Assembly: GCA_020152595.1 (NCBI GenBank)
Contig: JAIGNY010001237.1
Location: 408,501 to 472,500, forward strand
Direction of reading: 5' to 3'
Length of the DNA stretch: 64,000 nucleotides
Source: Chiridota heheva
Lineage: Eukaryota; Echinodermata; Holothuroidea; Apodida; Chiridotidae
In this document: one piece after another, positions 12,381-26,051 of the stretch
Numbering within the stretch: position 1 is the stretch's first letter
Layout of the letters: the number at the start of each line of letters is the position of its first letter
Notes under the pieces: generated by a model
The model's input: the letters and a program-made list of their open reading frames with translations, nothing else
Told to the model about the DNA's origin: nothing
The model's database searches: none
Translations under genes and position numbers: made by a program

Positions 12381-13481
12381 CTCTAGCCTGTGAGAGGTTA
12401 CCCTTCCTATGCTCGGCATGGGACAAGGCCCCTGCATAACGGTCTAGCATGTGAGAGGTTACCATTCCTACGCTCGGCATGGGCCTAGGCCTCTGTATAA
12501 CGGTCTAGCCTGTGAGAGGTCACCATTCCTACGCTCGGCATGGGCCAAGGCCTCTGTATAACGGTCTAGCCTGTGAGAGGTCACCATTCCTACGCTCGGC
12601 ATGGGCCAAGGCCTCTGTATAACGGTCTAGCCTGTGAAAGGTCACCAATCCTACGCTCGGCATGAGCCAAGACATCTGCATAACGGTCTAGCCTGTGAGA
12701 GGTCACCATTCCTACGCTCGGCATGGGCCAAGGACATCTGCATAACGGTCTAGCCTGTGAGAGGTCACCATTCCTACGCTCGGCATGGGACAAGGCCTCT
12801 GCATAATGGTCTAGCATGTGAAAGGTCACCATTCCTACGCTCGGCATGGGACAAGGACTCTGTATAACGGTCTAGCCTGTGAGAGGTCACTATTCCTACG
12901 CTCGGCATGGGCCAAGGCCTCTGCATAACGGTCTAGCATGTGAGAGGTCACCATTCCTACGTTCGGCATGGGCCAAGGCCTCTGCATAACGGTCTAGCCT
13001 GTGCGAGGTAACCAATCCTACGCTCGGCATGAGCCAAGACATCTGCATAACGGTCTAGCCTGTGAGAGGTCACCATTCCTACGCTCGGCATGGGACAAGG
13101 TCTCTGCATAACGGTCTAGCCTGTGAAAGGTCACCATTCCTACGCTCGGCATGGGCCAAGGACTCTGTATAACGGTCTAGCCTGTGAGAGGTCACCATTC
13201 CTACGCTCGGCATGGGACAAGGCCTCTGTATAACGGTCTAGCCTGTGAGAGGTCACCATTCCTACGCTCGGCATGGGACAAGGACTCTGTATAACGGTCT
13301 AGCCTGTGAGAGGTCACTATTCCTACGCTCGGCATGGGCCAAGGCCTCTGCATAACGGTCTAGCCTGTGCGAGGTAACCAATTCTACGCTCGGCATGAGC
13401 CAAGACATCTGTATAACGGTCTAGCCTGTGAAAGGTTACTATTCCTACGTTCGGCATGGGCCTAGGCCTCTGCATAACGGT
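12381..13481 (+). repeat. 61-bp minisatellite, 18 copies, with higher-order structure
   Basis: Eighteen units can be counted from the recurring tctagc word. Consensus blocks in order are ctagcctgtgagaggtcacc, attcctacgctcggcatggg and ccaaggcctctgcataacgg. A marked variant (accaatcctacgctcggcatgag, or a one-base relative, then agacatctg) occurs in units 5, 11 and 17, every sixth unit. Units 8, 9, 11 match units 15, 16, 17 in their variants. The array therefore grew partly by duplication of multi-unit blocks. Because 61 is not a multiple of 3, the open frames inside it are incidental. Confidence 0.95.
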
Positions 13482-15421
<1,940 letters not shown>

Positions 15422-15540
15422 AACAAAGTGGGAAAGTAATAAACAAACAACTTTGAGCAGGCCTAATAGTCGTCTCAATGCCCATATAATACAAAATAAC
15501 GAACAAAGGTAAAGATAAACAAATCATTGTCACTAGAAAG

Positions 15541-16843
15541 GCAGTTCCCATGCTCCGTGCCTCAAGAGTCTTGTGCTGGACCAGTTTTCTACAACATATA
15601 TGCCAGCACACTTCAGGCTGAGATAATCAATTACCAAACAAACATCTTGGGTTATGCCGATGACCATTCGATGACCAAATGAACATGCCTGCATATCAAA
15701 ACTTGAGGAATGTTTTTCCGAAGTCACAGAATGGATGACAAAAAATCGTCTAAAAATGAACAATGAGAAAACAGAATGCATAATGTTCGGATATAAAATT
15801 CAGCGGAAAAAGTGCATGACTACAAGCATTACTGTTGGTAACTCAGAAATAAAGCTACAAGATGGAATTGAATATCTTGGTGTGCCACTGGATGAGACCT
15901 TAAGCATGAAATCTTTCGTTGCAAAAAAGTGTAGAAGTGCCTCTTTTTATCTTCACAACATCAGGAAGATACGTAAGCACTTATCTAAAAGAGCTGCCGA
16001 ACAAATTGTAATCTCATTGGTCACATCCCAACTAGCCTATGCAAATGCAATCCTCAATAGACTTTCTGACAGCTCAATATACCCATTACAGAGAATCCAG
16101 AATCAGGCCGCAAAAGTGATTTTATTGCGCAAGTGACAAGATAGTGCCACGGAAGCACTTAACTGCTTAGGAGCTTCATTGGCTTCCATTACAATATGGC
16201 GTATAATTTTCAAAGCTTTTACTGTTTATACCTACTGTGGTGTAGCGGTTGTCATACATGTCTACAGACCACGAGGCCCTGGGTTTAAGCCTGGGTTGGG
16301 TAGACACGCCAGTGTACCACAACTGGTTATCAAAGGCCGTGGACATTGACTTGGTTGTCGATGTTATGTCTGTCCGTACATCGTACATGTGTTCTCGCCC
16401 GGGTCGAATTAAGCGTTTCGTGATAGCATTGTTACTATCATAACCGAATACGCAGGCGACGACCCCGTCATTGTAATTGTGTGTTCACTCGTCGTTGTCG
16501 CAAAGTTCTCTGCTTAGCTTTCAAATGTGTCAATGGCCATGCACCTACATACCTCCAAGATATGTTCGTCAATACAAACACTAGTCAATATACTCTTAGA
16601 TCAAATCGCCAAAAGAATTTCAAGATACCATCCACGAACTGTGTAACAAACTGTGTAACACTGGCTCGTTTGCAGTTGATGCACCAAAACAATGGAATAC
16701 CCTTCCCAGTAAGGTGCGAGAATGTACAAAGTTTAACTCATTTAAACGAAAATTAAAAACTCATTTATTTTTTCATGCTTTTTGTGAAAGGCGCCATTGA
16801 ATGTATGTTTACGTACACATATGTGCACCATATACATTCCTTG

Positions 16844-16845
<2 letters not shown>
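15541..16845 (+). mobile_element. LINE-c: 5'-truncated non-LTR retrotransposon carrying a nested SINE
   Basis: The preserved part starts in the reverse transcriptase: [16 protein letters not shown], then GYADDHSM with the catalytic ADD box (about 15650-15672). The palm and thumb continue in a clean frame at 15735-16136 (EWMTKNRLKMNNEKTE, DGIEYLGVPLD, PLQRIQNQAAKVI). The C-terminal part (RIIFK / VLCLAFKCVNGHAPTYL) is split by the SINE at 16216-16500 and then continues to about 16760. The 3' end runs into a (TAA)n tract, the probable seed of the microsatellite that follows. A stop and frameshifts mark it as dead. The ADDHS signature differs from LINE-a, -b and -d, so this is a separate family. 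Confidence 0.85.
16216..16500 (+). mobile_element. tRNA-derived SINE, copy 1 (inside LINE-c)
   Basis: About 285 bp, closely matching 22781-23064. It has RNA polymerase III box A (tggtgtagcgg) and box B (ggtttaagcc) in a tRNA-like head, then a tRNA-unrelated body ending cactcgtcgttgtcg. Box A with the ggttatca-type D-arm resembles a tRNA-Val head, but the anticodon arm is too altered to assign. CAAAG occurs on both sides (16211-16215, 16501-16505). Removing the SINE plus one CAAAG rejoins the LINE-c frame as IIFK-VLCLAFK, which fixes the insertion point. Confidence 0.85.
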
Positions 16846-17219
<374 letters not shown>

Positions 17220-18320
17220 TAGGATGAGATCTTGTAGTCTCTTTGTCCATTTTGGCATGCATGGTGGTTGCAATACATTTATGAAATATAACAGCAGAAG
17301 CCTAAGCTTGTGTTGTGGGAAAACTTAGTAAAATGTAAATTCTAATATGCAGATGGGTATGACATTTTTTTCTACTAATTATAATCCTACATGGTTTTTT
17401 ATCCACTAAGTGGGGAAATAAGCAAATTTGTTCAAAAAGGTACTAAATTTTAAAATTCTACTGACATATGATGAATGAAGAGGTCCAATTTCCTCTGGAA
17501 TTTTGCGAGAACTGACAAATTCTCATGAGAAATTAGGCTGTCATTCGTGATAGATTTTTGGAAGGGTGTCGCCAGAGCTGCTATGAGGTCAAAGGCCAAG
17601 ATTGATAAGCAAATTGATTTACATTCATGTAAAAGGTCACATTTGACTTTTGAGAAAGTACTGGGTCAGGAACTGGTGACCAGAGTCAGCAACTCCGTGG
17701 ATAACATTCTTGTTTCAATAATTAGTTATATGCTACCAGTCAGTCAACTGCTACTTGCAATCATCAACACTAAAGATTCGGAACTCCTCAAAATTGTCAG
17801 ATGTGCAACGAAATAAAGGCTTAAATCTTCTTGGGAAGCGCCATTTAAGTGTTTCTAAATGGCAGAAGAGAAAGATCATCAGAAAAAGCAACGTGGCTTT
17901 GGTATGGAATGAATTAGGCCCAGGTCCATGTTGTTGCCAAAGTTAGCAGGCACCAGCTCAGAGCACAGTAACTGTAGGCTACTGGGCTAAGAGCTAGGCT
18001 ACAGTAATCATGATGTAGGCCTAGCCTACAGTGTGTAATACTTGTTAGTGTTACTAGGTGAGCTATGCAGCATAGCGTATGCATTCCAATGGCAATTGCA
18101 TTATGGCCAGGTTGAACAGAACACTCCATATTTTGTTTATGAGAATGTTGAAGAATTCATTCATAAAATATTTCAAAAATTAACTACTGTAGGTTAACTG
18201 TTCAAAATATTCAATGACGTTACTTAAATCAATTCAAAAGTCATAAAACCAATGCGCATTTGTATCTTTTTTTTGAAAAGTTGTCCAAAAATTATTCTCC
18301 TTCCACCAGAACTCTTTGTC
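17220..18320. other. Intergenic, no gene recognised
   Basis: No element ends or coding motifs were recognised. An 89-codon frame at 17547-17816 has no family signature and no flanking splice sites that would support it. Confidence 0.4.
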
Positions 18321-19467
18321 CACCTTCATCTGTGATAAACTTAAAAACTCACTTAACGAAAACCCAAAGGCATTCTGGTCCTATATCAAAAGATTAAGGA
18401 GTAACTCTGTAGGTGTGTCTGATCTACTAAATAACGGTAAACTCTGCAGTGACAGTAAAACTAAAGCTAACATTCTAAATGACCAGTTTTTCAGTGTTTT
18501 CACAGAAGAAAACACCTCCCAAATTCCTGTAACTAAACCACTTACCAACAGCAAAATAAACCAACTTATAATTACCCCAGAAGGTGTCAAAAAGCAACTG
18601 CATAACCTAGACCCCAACAAAGCCTCAGGTCCTGACCAAATCCCACCATGGTTTCTAAAAGCACACGCTGATGACCTCTATGAAATTCTAACTGATCTCT
18701 TTCAAACCTCTGTTGATAATGGTACTATCCCTAACAAGTGGAAAGAAGCAAACATATGTAGCGTTTTTAAAAAAGGTGATAAACAAAACCCAGCTAATTA
18801 TAGACCTATTTCCCTCACCTGCGTTTGTAGTAAAATCCTTGAGCATATAATCCACTCACATGTGATGAAATTCCTTGAGGAGCATAATATCTTAACTGAT
18901 TTACAACATGGCTTCCGTGCAAAAAGATCGACTGAAACACAACTCCTCTTAACAATAAATGATATCTCTAAACAAATTGACCAAAACAGTAACGTCTCTA
19001 TGGCTATTCTTGACTTCTCAAAAGCCTTTGATAAAGTCCCCCACCAGCGCCTGTTATCCAAACTTTCCGCCTATGGCATTGATGGAAATCTTCTGGCTTG
19101 GTTTGCATCATTCCTCAACAACTGCATCCAGCGTGTTGTTTGCGATGGTGAAATCTCTGATTCTAAACAGGTTTTATCCGGTGTACCACAAGGTACTGTC
19201 TTGGGTCCATTACTTTTCCTCTTATATGTAAATGACATCCCTGATAATATAAACAGCACAGTCAGACTGTTTGCTGATGACTGCCTTGTGTACAGAACAA
19301 TTGATAACCCCTCTGACCAACAATTGCTCCTAGATGATCTTAACAGACTTGAACAATGGCAAAACAAATGGCAAATGAATTTCAACCCCTCTAAATGCTA
19401 CATCTTGTCAATTTCCTCTAGAAATGCTTTAAATCACCTGTTTATACCTTATGCAACCAGCCACTAA
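18316..19467 (+). pseudogene. Reverse transcriptase fragment of LINE-d
   Basis: The longest uninterrupted LINE frame in the window (about 380 codons). In order it shows the linker/RT-0 region, KASGPDQIPPWFLK, VFKKGDKQNPANYRPISL (RT finger), LQHGFRAKRSTETQL, AILDFSKAFDKVPHQRLL (palm motif A with its Asp), SGVPQGTVLGPLLF, and LFADDCLVY (motif C, catalytic Asp pair). It reads about 20 codons past FADD into the thumb before the one-base deletion ends it. The first codons lie at the 5' truncation and are not a native start. It would copy element RNA into DNA at the target in a complete LINE; here the endonuclease is absent. Confidence 0.9.
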
Positions 19468-20180
19468 AACATGTCAACTCCCACCCATACCTAGGTGTTG
19501 AAATTGATAATAAACTTAGATGGGATAAACATATACATAACATAACCAAGAAAGCTAACTCTAAACTTGGCCTATTAAAACGTAACCTCTCAAACTGTCC
19601 CACCGACGTTAAATCCACTGCTTATAAAGCTCTAGTCAGGCCAGTACTTGAGTATGCATCAGCAGTCTGGGACCCCCATCACCAGTGCGATGTGGATAAA
19701 CTTGAATCTATTTAAAGAAGAGCAGCCAGCTTCTGTATGGCAGACTACTCTTATAAATCTAGTGTAAAAAACACGCTTCATAAATTAGATTGGCCCCTGC
19801 TTAAAACAAGAAGATACAACACCGGCTACATATGCTATATAAAATCAATAACAATCTTGTCGCCATCAATAAAGATGAACTTATCCCCACCGTCAGAACT
19901 AATACAAGAAATAATCATGACCTTAATTTCCAGGTTCCCTATGCTAAAAAGAATGTATATAAACACTCTTTCTTCCCTCACACACTAAAGGATTGGAATG
20001 CTTTACCGTCAGACATTGTACATGCACTAAGTCTCAACTGTTTCAAAGCTAAACTTACTAACACTTGTATTGCTAACTAGTTTTTGTTTATTTATTTTTT
20101 ACTCATACTTTTTACGCTCGGTTGGCGTTCATGTCCTCTTGAAGGATTTTTGCCGACTTAACCGATTCAGATTCAGATTC
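18321..20180 (+). mobile_element. LINE-d: 5'-truncated CR1/L2-group retrotransposon, sister of LINE-a
   Basis: Homology to LINE-a begins at caccttcatctgtgataaac (18321) and runs to the shared tail (gattca)n at 20166-20180. It keeps the whole reverse transcriptase and the C-terminal end but no endonuclease. Compared with LINE-a it has one missing A near 19431 (tctagaaatg against tctaagaaatg) that shifts the frame, and a stop near 19712 (ctatttaaag against ctattcaaag). Otherwise the two are nearly identical, including an identical last 82 codons. No target-site duplication was found. Confidence 0.92.
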
Positions 20181-22271
20181 CACTGCGTGTAAGATGACTA
20201 ACTGCATATTTATGTAATCGTGAGTCGTATCGTGCAGGTGTACACAATTAAATTGGAGCATAAAAAACTTTTCATGGGCGCTCACACAATGATGTGAAAA
20301 AACATTAAAATTTGAGTCACGTGCAAAATTTATTTAAAATGGAATATCTTATCAATCAAGTTTTTGTTACTCCCAAACATCTTGCCATTTTCTCCATGGT
20401 TTTGGAAAAAGAATACACCTTACAAAAATACACCTTACAGTACTGGTTCGAGTTACGTTATTGTTATTTATTTATTCAAAGAGCAAAAACATTTGTCTTT
20501 TATTTGTGTGGAGTAAACGCGTATGACACGCTTGGAGCTGAGAATGCACTTTAAGAGATACATATGCACAAACACCTGTCACGAAAAATTGGGCTGCCAT
20601 CCATAAAAAGTGTCAATCATTTGCGAACGCTCTTGCATTTTGGTTTATGTTTGTGCTCGCGATCATAGATGGAAGCATGCATACCTTGTTTTGGTTAAAA
20701 GCATATCAATTTTTTTTACAATTCTTTTTTTTTTAAACTTAAAGAGTGAAAACTGTCTTTCGAATGGCCTATCATATTTTTTTTCTTTTAAATTACTAAA
20801 GAAGGAATCAAAGTATTTGTTGTTGAATTTTTAGATGAAAGTAAGAAAGTTTCTATATCTCAAATTAAGTTGCACTAGATTTTAAGTGCCAATTTTTTTT
20901 GGAACGTGTAGTAGCCCATTGACTTTTGCTTCAGTGTGCGGTTTGATGTTTTCAATACACGTGATTCATGCCCAAATCTGTAGGATTTGGGTCACTGTGA
21001 TTTGGACATGAATGTTCGTGCTAGGGTGCTACTATTTACAGTGCTAATGATGCGGCATTTGTTATGTATATCGAATGAAGAAAGACGGTCTGAACAGTAT
21101 GAAGGTCTAAACATGTCTCAGCCATCTGTTTTCATCTCATTAGTTTATACACAAGTGGAGGTCTGGAGGATACATGATATAGTACATAATATATTACATG
21201 ATTGGCAGACTGAGGTGATGATGTCCTGCAGGCAGGAAGTCACCAGTCTGGAAACTATGTATGGTGGAGCTTTAACAGCCAGTTTAAAGAAGTTTGGCAT
21301 GAACTTTTCTCTCTGATTTATAAAGAGATAGATAAAATTACGGTGGTATTAGCAAAACTGGAGTTTGATTAACAAATGATAATACTGTAGTAACAATTTT
21401 GTCAGACTTTTTAAGGTGAGTAACATTTAGGGTGATCGAAATTTGGGTGACTTGGGTAACTCACCAGTACTAGTAGTAAATGCTACAGACTCAATGGGGC
21501 CTACAATCCCTAACAAGAGTACTTGGACTTTTTCTCTACCCCTTTAGTATACCCCTATTCATTGTTGCAGATTATTACCAATAGCATTTCTTTCAAATAG
21601 CATACCAATACTAACATTAAAGGGGAAAAGTGTCAAGTACCTGATTGATGGGTTGCAAGGCTACACTGGGAGAGAGGTCATAAAGACTGTTTGAGAGAGA
21701 AGGGCTACTGGAATACACTGAAAATTTACTTCCAGAACATGTAGCCTTGCAAAGTTAGAATTAAGCTTCAACAAGGCCCCCTCATTATTGAGAATATTTT
21801 GCAGTTATGCTAAAAGTAAAGTTCACAAAACTCAAATCTGTAATTTTCCATAAGACACATAGTGATAGTTTTACAAATACTTACTGTCATAACCCCAAAC
21901 TTTGACAGAAAAATTTGGTCCATTTGGGAATCCATATAATCATGCCAATGAGACTACGTGTTTATACAAATTAATAGCAATTAGGTCTAACTAGCATGAT
22001 TGAAGCAGAGTTGAAGGTGATATGTTGGGGCAGCGAATACACTGACACTTCTTCACTTGTCCTTTATCATATATTGATAGATATCAATATATTTATATTG
22101 CAAAATGGAAATGATGCAGTGTAGTGTGCTATACAAACATCAGAGAATCTATTCTGAGTGTAAATTTCTTACTTAAATGTCCAGCAGCTGTAAATTAGTA
22201 CAATTTATTTTCAAGAAAATGTGATCCAGCAGACAACTAGCCTATCATCTCCTCAGCATATATTTATACAG
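20181..22271. other. Intergenic, no confirmed gene
   Basis: Contains a 109-codon frame at 20987-21316 ending TASLKKFGMNFSL that looks mildly coding-like. It has no recognisable family and no convincing splice borders, so it is not called as a gene. The rest is AT-rich and unremarkable. Confidence 0.35.
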
Positions 22272-22444
22272 AGCCTATACATAATCCATCACAGCTAACT
22301 ACCATAGCCTATCCATGATCCATCACAGCTAACTACCATAGCCTATCCATGATCCATCACAGCTAACTACCATAGCCTATCCATGATCCATCACATCTAA
22401 CTACTCATAGCCTATCCATGATCCATCACAGCTAACTACCATCA
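22272..22444 (+). repeat. 34-bp tandem repeat, ~5 copies
   Basis: Units of catagcctatccatgatcca followed by tcacagctaactac. The first unit is diverged (tacataatcc) and one unit carries an extra base (ctactcat). It lies just upstream of LINE-b and a 23-base A-run at about 22473-22495. Confidence 0.85.
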
Positions 22445-22618
22445 TGAGTTCAGCCTAAAGACAGTGCCAGCCAAAAAAAAAAAAAAAAAAAAAAATATCT
22501 CTTGTCATACCTCAGTAGTTTTCTTTTAAAAACTTCCAGAACCCACTTCACCAGCCTGTAATCCACCAGCTACACTCTTTCAACCAGTCTTAATTGTTAA
22601 CCAGAACTCTAATCTGAT

Positions 22619-23600
22619 ATGGCTCCAACAAAAGAAGATGCTTCTTCACCTAAAGTTTCTACAAGAAGAAATTCCAAACAGGATGAGATGGTTTCTACCA
22701 TACTGAAAACCATTCTTGAGAGTACAGAACTTAAAACAATGATACAAAATGCTATAAAGATGCTATCAAGGCATCCCTGGTTGGTAGTTCTCTACCAACT
22801 GTGGTGTAGCGGTTATCATACATGTCTACAGACCACGAGGCTCTGGGTTCAAGCCTAGGTTAGGTAGACACGCCAGTGCACCACAACTGGCTTATCAAAG
22901 GCCATGGACATTGACTTGGTTGTCGATGTTATGTCTGTCTGTACGTCGTACCTGTGTTCTCGTCCGGGTGGTATTAAGCGTTTTGTGATAGCATTTTTAC
23001 TATCATAACCGAATACGCAGGCGACGACCCCATCATTGTAATTGTGTGTTCACTCGTCATCGTCGCATCCCTGGAAAAGTTACACCACATGATTGATGTC
23101 CATGAAGGAAGACTCCATGATCTAGAGTGCCGCTTAGATCAAAGTTCCAGTGAATTCTCCAAATTGGTCTTCTAGAATGAAGAATTTAAGTCGGATATCA
23201 TACAACTCAAATCTAAAATAAATGTTTGAAGCACAATTCCCATAAAAACTGTATAAGAATATTTGGTCTACAAGAAAAAGCTGAGGAGGACACAAATGCT
23301 TTTGTAAAGACTCTGGCCCATGACAAGCTGGGAGTTAATCTACAGACCACAGATATAGACAGGAGTCATAGACTTGGTAAGACAAGTAACAGAAGGGTCG
23401 GGCTATCATTGTTAAAATTTACAAACTATGCGGCAAGATCCCTCATGCTGAAAGCAAAAAGGAAACTGAAAGGAACCGGGATAGTCTTACAGGAGGACCT
23501 TACCGCAAGAAATCGCGCCCTCCTTAAACAGACTTCTAATCATCCCCCAACCTCATCTGCCTGGTCAATTGACGTAAGGATCTACTCAAAACAATAGATG
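22619..23600 (+). pseudogene. LINE-b ORF1: RNA-binding protein remnant, split by SINE
   Basis: Starts MAPTKEDASSPKVS and runs through a charged, probable coiled-coil stretch (AIKASLEKLHHMIDVHEG after the SINE is removed). The domain that follows (IRIFGLQEKAEEDTNAFV, DRSHRLGK, LLKFTNYAARSLMLKAKRKL) matches the RRM plus C-terminal nucleic-acid-binding pattern of L1-type ORF1 proteins. In a live element it would package the RNA. Defects: SINE insertion at 22781, a missing base near 22759, a stop at 23173-23175 (ttctag) and a stop near 23227. Confidence 0.75.
22781..23064 (+). mobile_element. tRNA-derived SINE, copy 2 (inside LINE-b ORF1)
   Basis: A 284-bp copy bounded by a perfect 10-bp duplication, GCATCCCTGG at 22771-22780 and 23065-23074. 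Box A is tggtgtagcgg and box B is ggttcaagcc, closer to the tRNA consensus than copy 1. The first 18 bases (ttggtag-ttct-ctaccaa) form a perfect 7-bp hairpin before the tRNA-like head. The body ends cactcgtcatcgtc. Excision plus one GCATCCCTGG rejoins ORF1 as IKASLEKLHH. Confidence 0.92.
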
Positions 23601-23869
23601 GCTCAGAAGTAAAAAGAAGAATATTGGGACCAAATGATCTTATGAACTTGAGAACCACCTGTACCTGAAGTTGACAGATTAAAATTGTTATTGTCCTCTG
23701 GACTACAAAAACATTTGAACTTGCTGAGGAGTACCAGTTACCTGTTAATTTATTCATATAATTTTTCATATTTTTTTGAAGTTTGTGCAAATCTTTCTTT
23801 TCTTATTACATCATGTTGGATGATGCACATGATGACTATTACCCAAGTAATTGTAAGTATTTTGACATA

Positions 23870-24660
23870 GATAGTTACAACAGCACAGCAAAGAATACTG
23901 GTTTTGCTCTTTTCACGTAAACAGCCGTAGTCTTATCCATAATTTCAATACCATAACGATTATCTTTCCATTCTTAACAATGATTTTTCAGTTATAGGTT
24001 TCTCGGAAACATGGTTTGATTCAAATAATAATGATTTAATTGGTATAGATAACTACAACCTTTTTGAACAACATAGAGATAACAAGAGAGGGGGCGGGGT
24101 TTGTTTGTTTATACATAATAAGTTCCCTGCAGTTATGCGAGATGATTTATCAATTTTTAACAATGATATAGAGAGTATATTTGTTGAATTGATTTATGAT
24201 ACGGTTGCTATTTTAGTTTGTGTTATTTATAGACCCCCTCAGTCTTCAGTTAATTCATTTAATGATATCTTAGGCTGTACTCTTTCTAAAATCTCAAATG
24301 AGCATAAACATTGTTATATCATGGGTGATTTTAATATTGATATTGTCAAAAACAGTTCAGTAGACTTTCTTAATACAGTATCATCATACAGGTTTTATCC
24401 ATTGATAAGCAAACCTACTAGGGTAACTTATAATTCTGTAAGTTTAATTGACAATATTCTTACCAATACTAACTTTGATAATCATACTACTGGTGTTTTA
24501 ATTACTGATATTAGTGATCACTTTCCAGTATTCCATCAGGTTAACATTTTTAATTATAAAATAAGATACGGTGCTACTTCACGTGTATGTAACTATTCGC
24601 AAAGTAATGTAAATAAGTTCATTCAGGCAATTGGGTCAATTAACTGGAGCTTTATTTGAT
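23870..24660 (+). pseudogene. LINE-b ORF2 endonuclease domain
   Basis: The apurinic-like (exonuclease-endonuclease-phosphatase fold) domain that nicks target DNA. Visible boxes are FALFHVNSRSL near 23908, GFSETWFDS near 24000 (catalytic Glu), GGGVCLFI near 24093, a VCVIYRPP strand near 24220, IMGDFNIDI near 24325 (catalytic Asp/Asn) and a terminal ISDHFPVF near 24515 (catalytic Asp-His). It is open from about 24090 to 24659 and frame-broken upstream. Confidence 0.85.
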
Positions 24661-25459
24661 CAATTAATGACGCCAACCTTGCATATGATTCGTTCGCAAA
24701 TATTCTTGAAGCAAGTTATAATAATTGTTTTCCATTTATTTGTATTAATAATAACCCCAATGTCAAACAGTGGCACCTTTGGATCACTTCAGGTATTATC
24801 AAGTCAATTAAAGTCAAAAATAAATTATACTGACGCTTATTAAGAAATCCATCAAATGTAAGCAAAACCAACTTCATTATTTACCAAAATAAATTAAATC
24901 ATGTTATACGCTTATCAAAAAAGACATACTTTCATGAAAAATTTGATAGCTGTAAAAATAATGCAAAGAGCACCTGGAGTAGTATTAATAGTCTTTTAAA
25001 TAAGAACACAATACTGTGTTCAAAGATGGTCCTAGCTCAATCACTGATTCCAAAACTATAGCAAATAAGCTTTAATAACTTCTTTGTTAACATAGGTCCT
25101 ACTCTTGCAAGCAAGATCGACAGTAATAACTCATTTAACAAGTACTTAGACCCAACCAAGTATATAACAAGTTTTATGTTTCTTTATCCTGTTGTCGAGG
25201 AAGAAGTACTCAAGGTAGCCAATTCATGTCTTAAGCCCAATAAATCTGCTGGCTCTGACAACTTAAAGCTCGGTATAATAAGATTAGTCACTATATTATT
25301 GTAATACCTTTAACTCACATTATTAATCTATTATTCACCACAGGTGTATTTCCTAACAAAATTAAGGTTACCAAAGTAATTCCCATTTTTAAGTTTATGA
25401 AAATTATCACCCTATATCTGTTTTACCATGTTTGTCTAAAATAATAGAAAGATTGATGT

Positions 25460-25566
25460 TTAACCCTTACTCTACCAGCACTGTTTTAATAATGCGCTCG
25501 GGAGGCGGGGCCAAAGACGGGGCACCCAAAGCAGCGATAATATCGCGCGTGGTAAGTAAGGGTTAA
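25460..25566. mobile_element. MITE unit A
   Basis: Left end TTAACCCTTACTCTACCAGC and right end ggtaagtaagggTTAA, the latter missing two bases of the repeat. It differs from units B and C in reading actgttttaataatgcg where they have actgttttgaaaatgcg. Confidence 0.88.
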
Positions 25567-25697
25567 TCAAGCGTGATTATTGAAGAGTCCTCTGTCTTCC
25601 AGGCAGAAGAGTGGGCCCCTTTCGCTTCCGGGACCCGCTGGGCGCCCACGGGATCATGCTGCCTATGTTTTGGGTTGGCGCATATGTCGCGGGTTTC

Positions 25698-25806
25698 TTA
25701 AAGCTTACTTTACCAGCACTGTTTTGAAAATGCGCTCGGGAGGCGGGGCCAAAGACGGGGCACCCAAAACGGCGATAATATCGCTGCGTGGTAGAGTAAG
25801 GGTTAA
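25698..25806. mobile_element. MITE unit B
   Basis: The left end is decayed (TTAAAGCTTACTTTACCAGC) and the right end is intact (gtggtagagtaagggTTAA). The core (ctcgggaggcggggccaaag, then acggggcacccaaaacggcg) is shared with units A and C. Confidence 0.88.
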
Positions 25807-25942
25807 TCAAGGCATGATTATTGAAGGGTCCTCTGTCTTCCAGGCAGAGGAGTCGGGCCCCTTCCGCTTTCGGGACCCTCTGGGCCGTCCACCGGGATCA
25901 TGCTGCCTATATTTTCGGGTTGGCGCATATGTCGCGGGTTTC

Positions 25943-26051
25943 TTAACCCTTACTCTACCAGCACTGTTTTGAAAATGCGCTCGGAAGGTGGGGCCAAAGA
26001 CGGGGCACCCAAAACGGCGATAATATCGCCGCGTGGTAGAGTAAGGGTTAA
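25943..26051. mobile_element. MITE unit C
   Basis: Both ends are intact, giving an 18-bp inverted repeat TTAACCCTTACTCTACCA / TGGTAGAGTAAGGGTTAA. This is the best-preserved unit and forms the right edge of the insertion in LINE-b. Confidence 0.9.

Larger units (their letters stand above)
25460..26051. mobile_element. Tandem trimer of piggyBac-like MITEs inserted at a TTAA
   Basis: Three ~107-bp units are separated by two near-identical ~135-bp spacers (25567-25697, 25807-25942). The outermost ends are TTAA-CCCTTACTCTACCA and TGGTAGAGTAAGGG-TTAA, so the block is bounded by the TTAA duplication and CCC-starting inverted repeats typical of piggyBac elements. Deleting 25464-26051 restores the LINE-b frame precisely (atg ttt aat cgt, reading MFNR). 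Every internal junction also carries TTAA. No transposase is encoded. Confidence 0.9.

Noticed and set aside
12590-12847. 85-codon minus-strand frame with repeated blocks
   Set aside because: It lies wholly inside the 61-bp minisatellite, whose period is not a multiple of three, and does not continue through the array.
12381-13481. CRISPR-like array
   Set aside because: There are no unique spacers: the whole 61-bp unit repeats, and the genome is eukaryotic.
16230-16300. A functional tRNA gene
   Set aside because: Box A and box B are present but the acceptor and anticodon stems do not pair, and the sequence continues into a SINE body with a second copy elsewhere.
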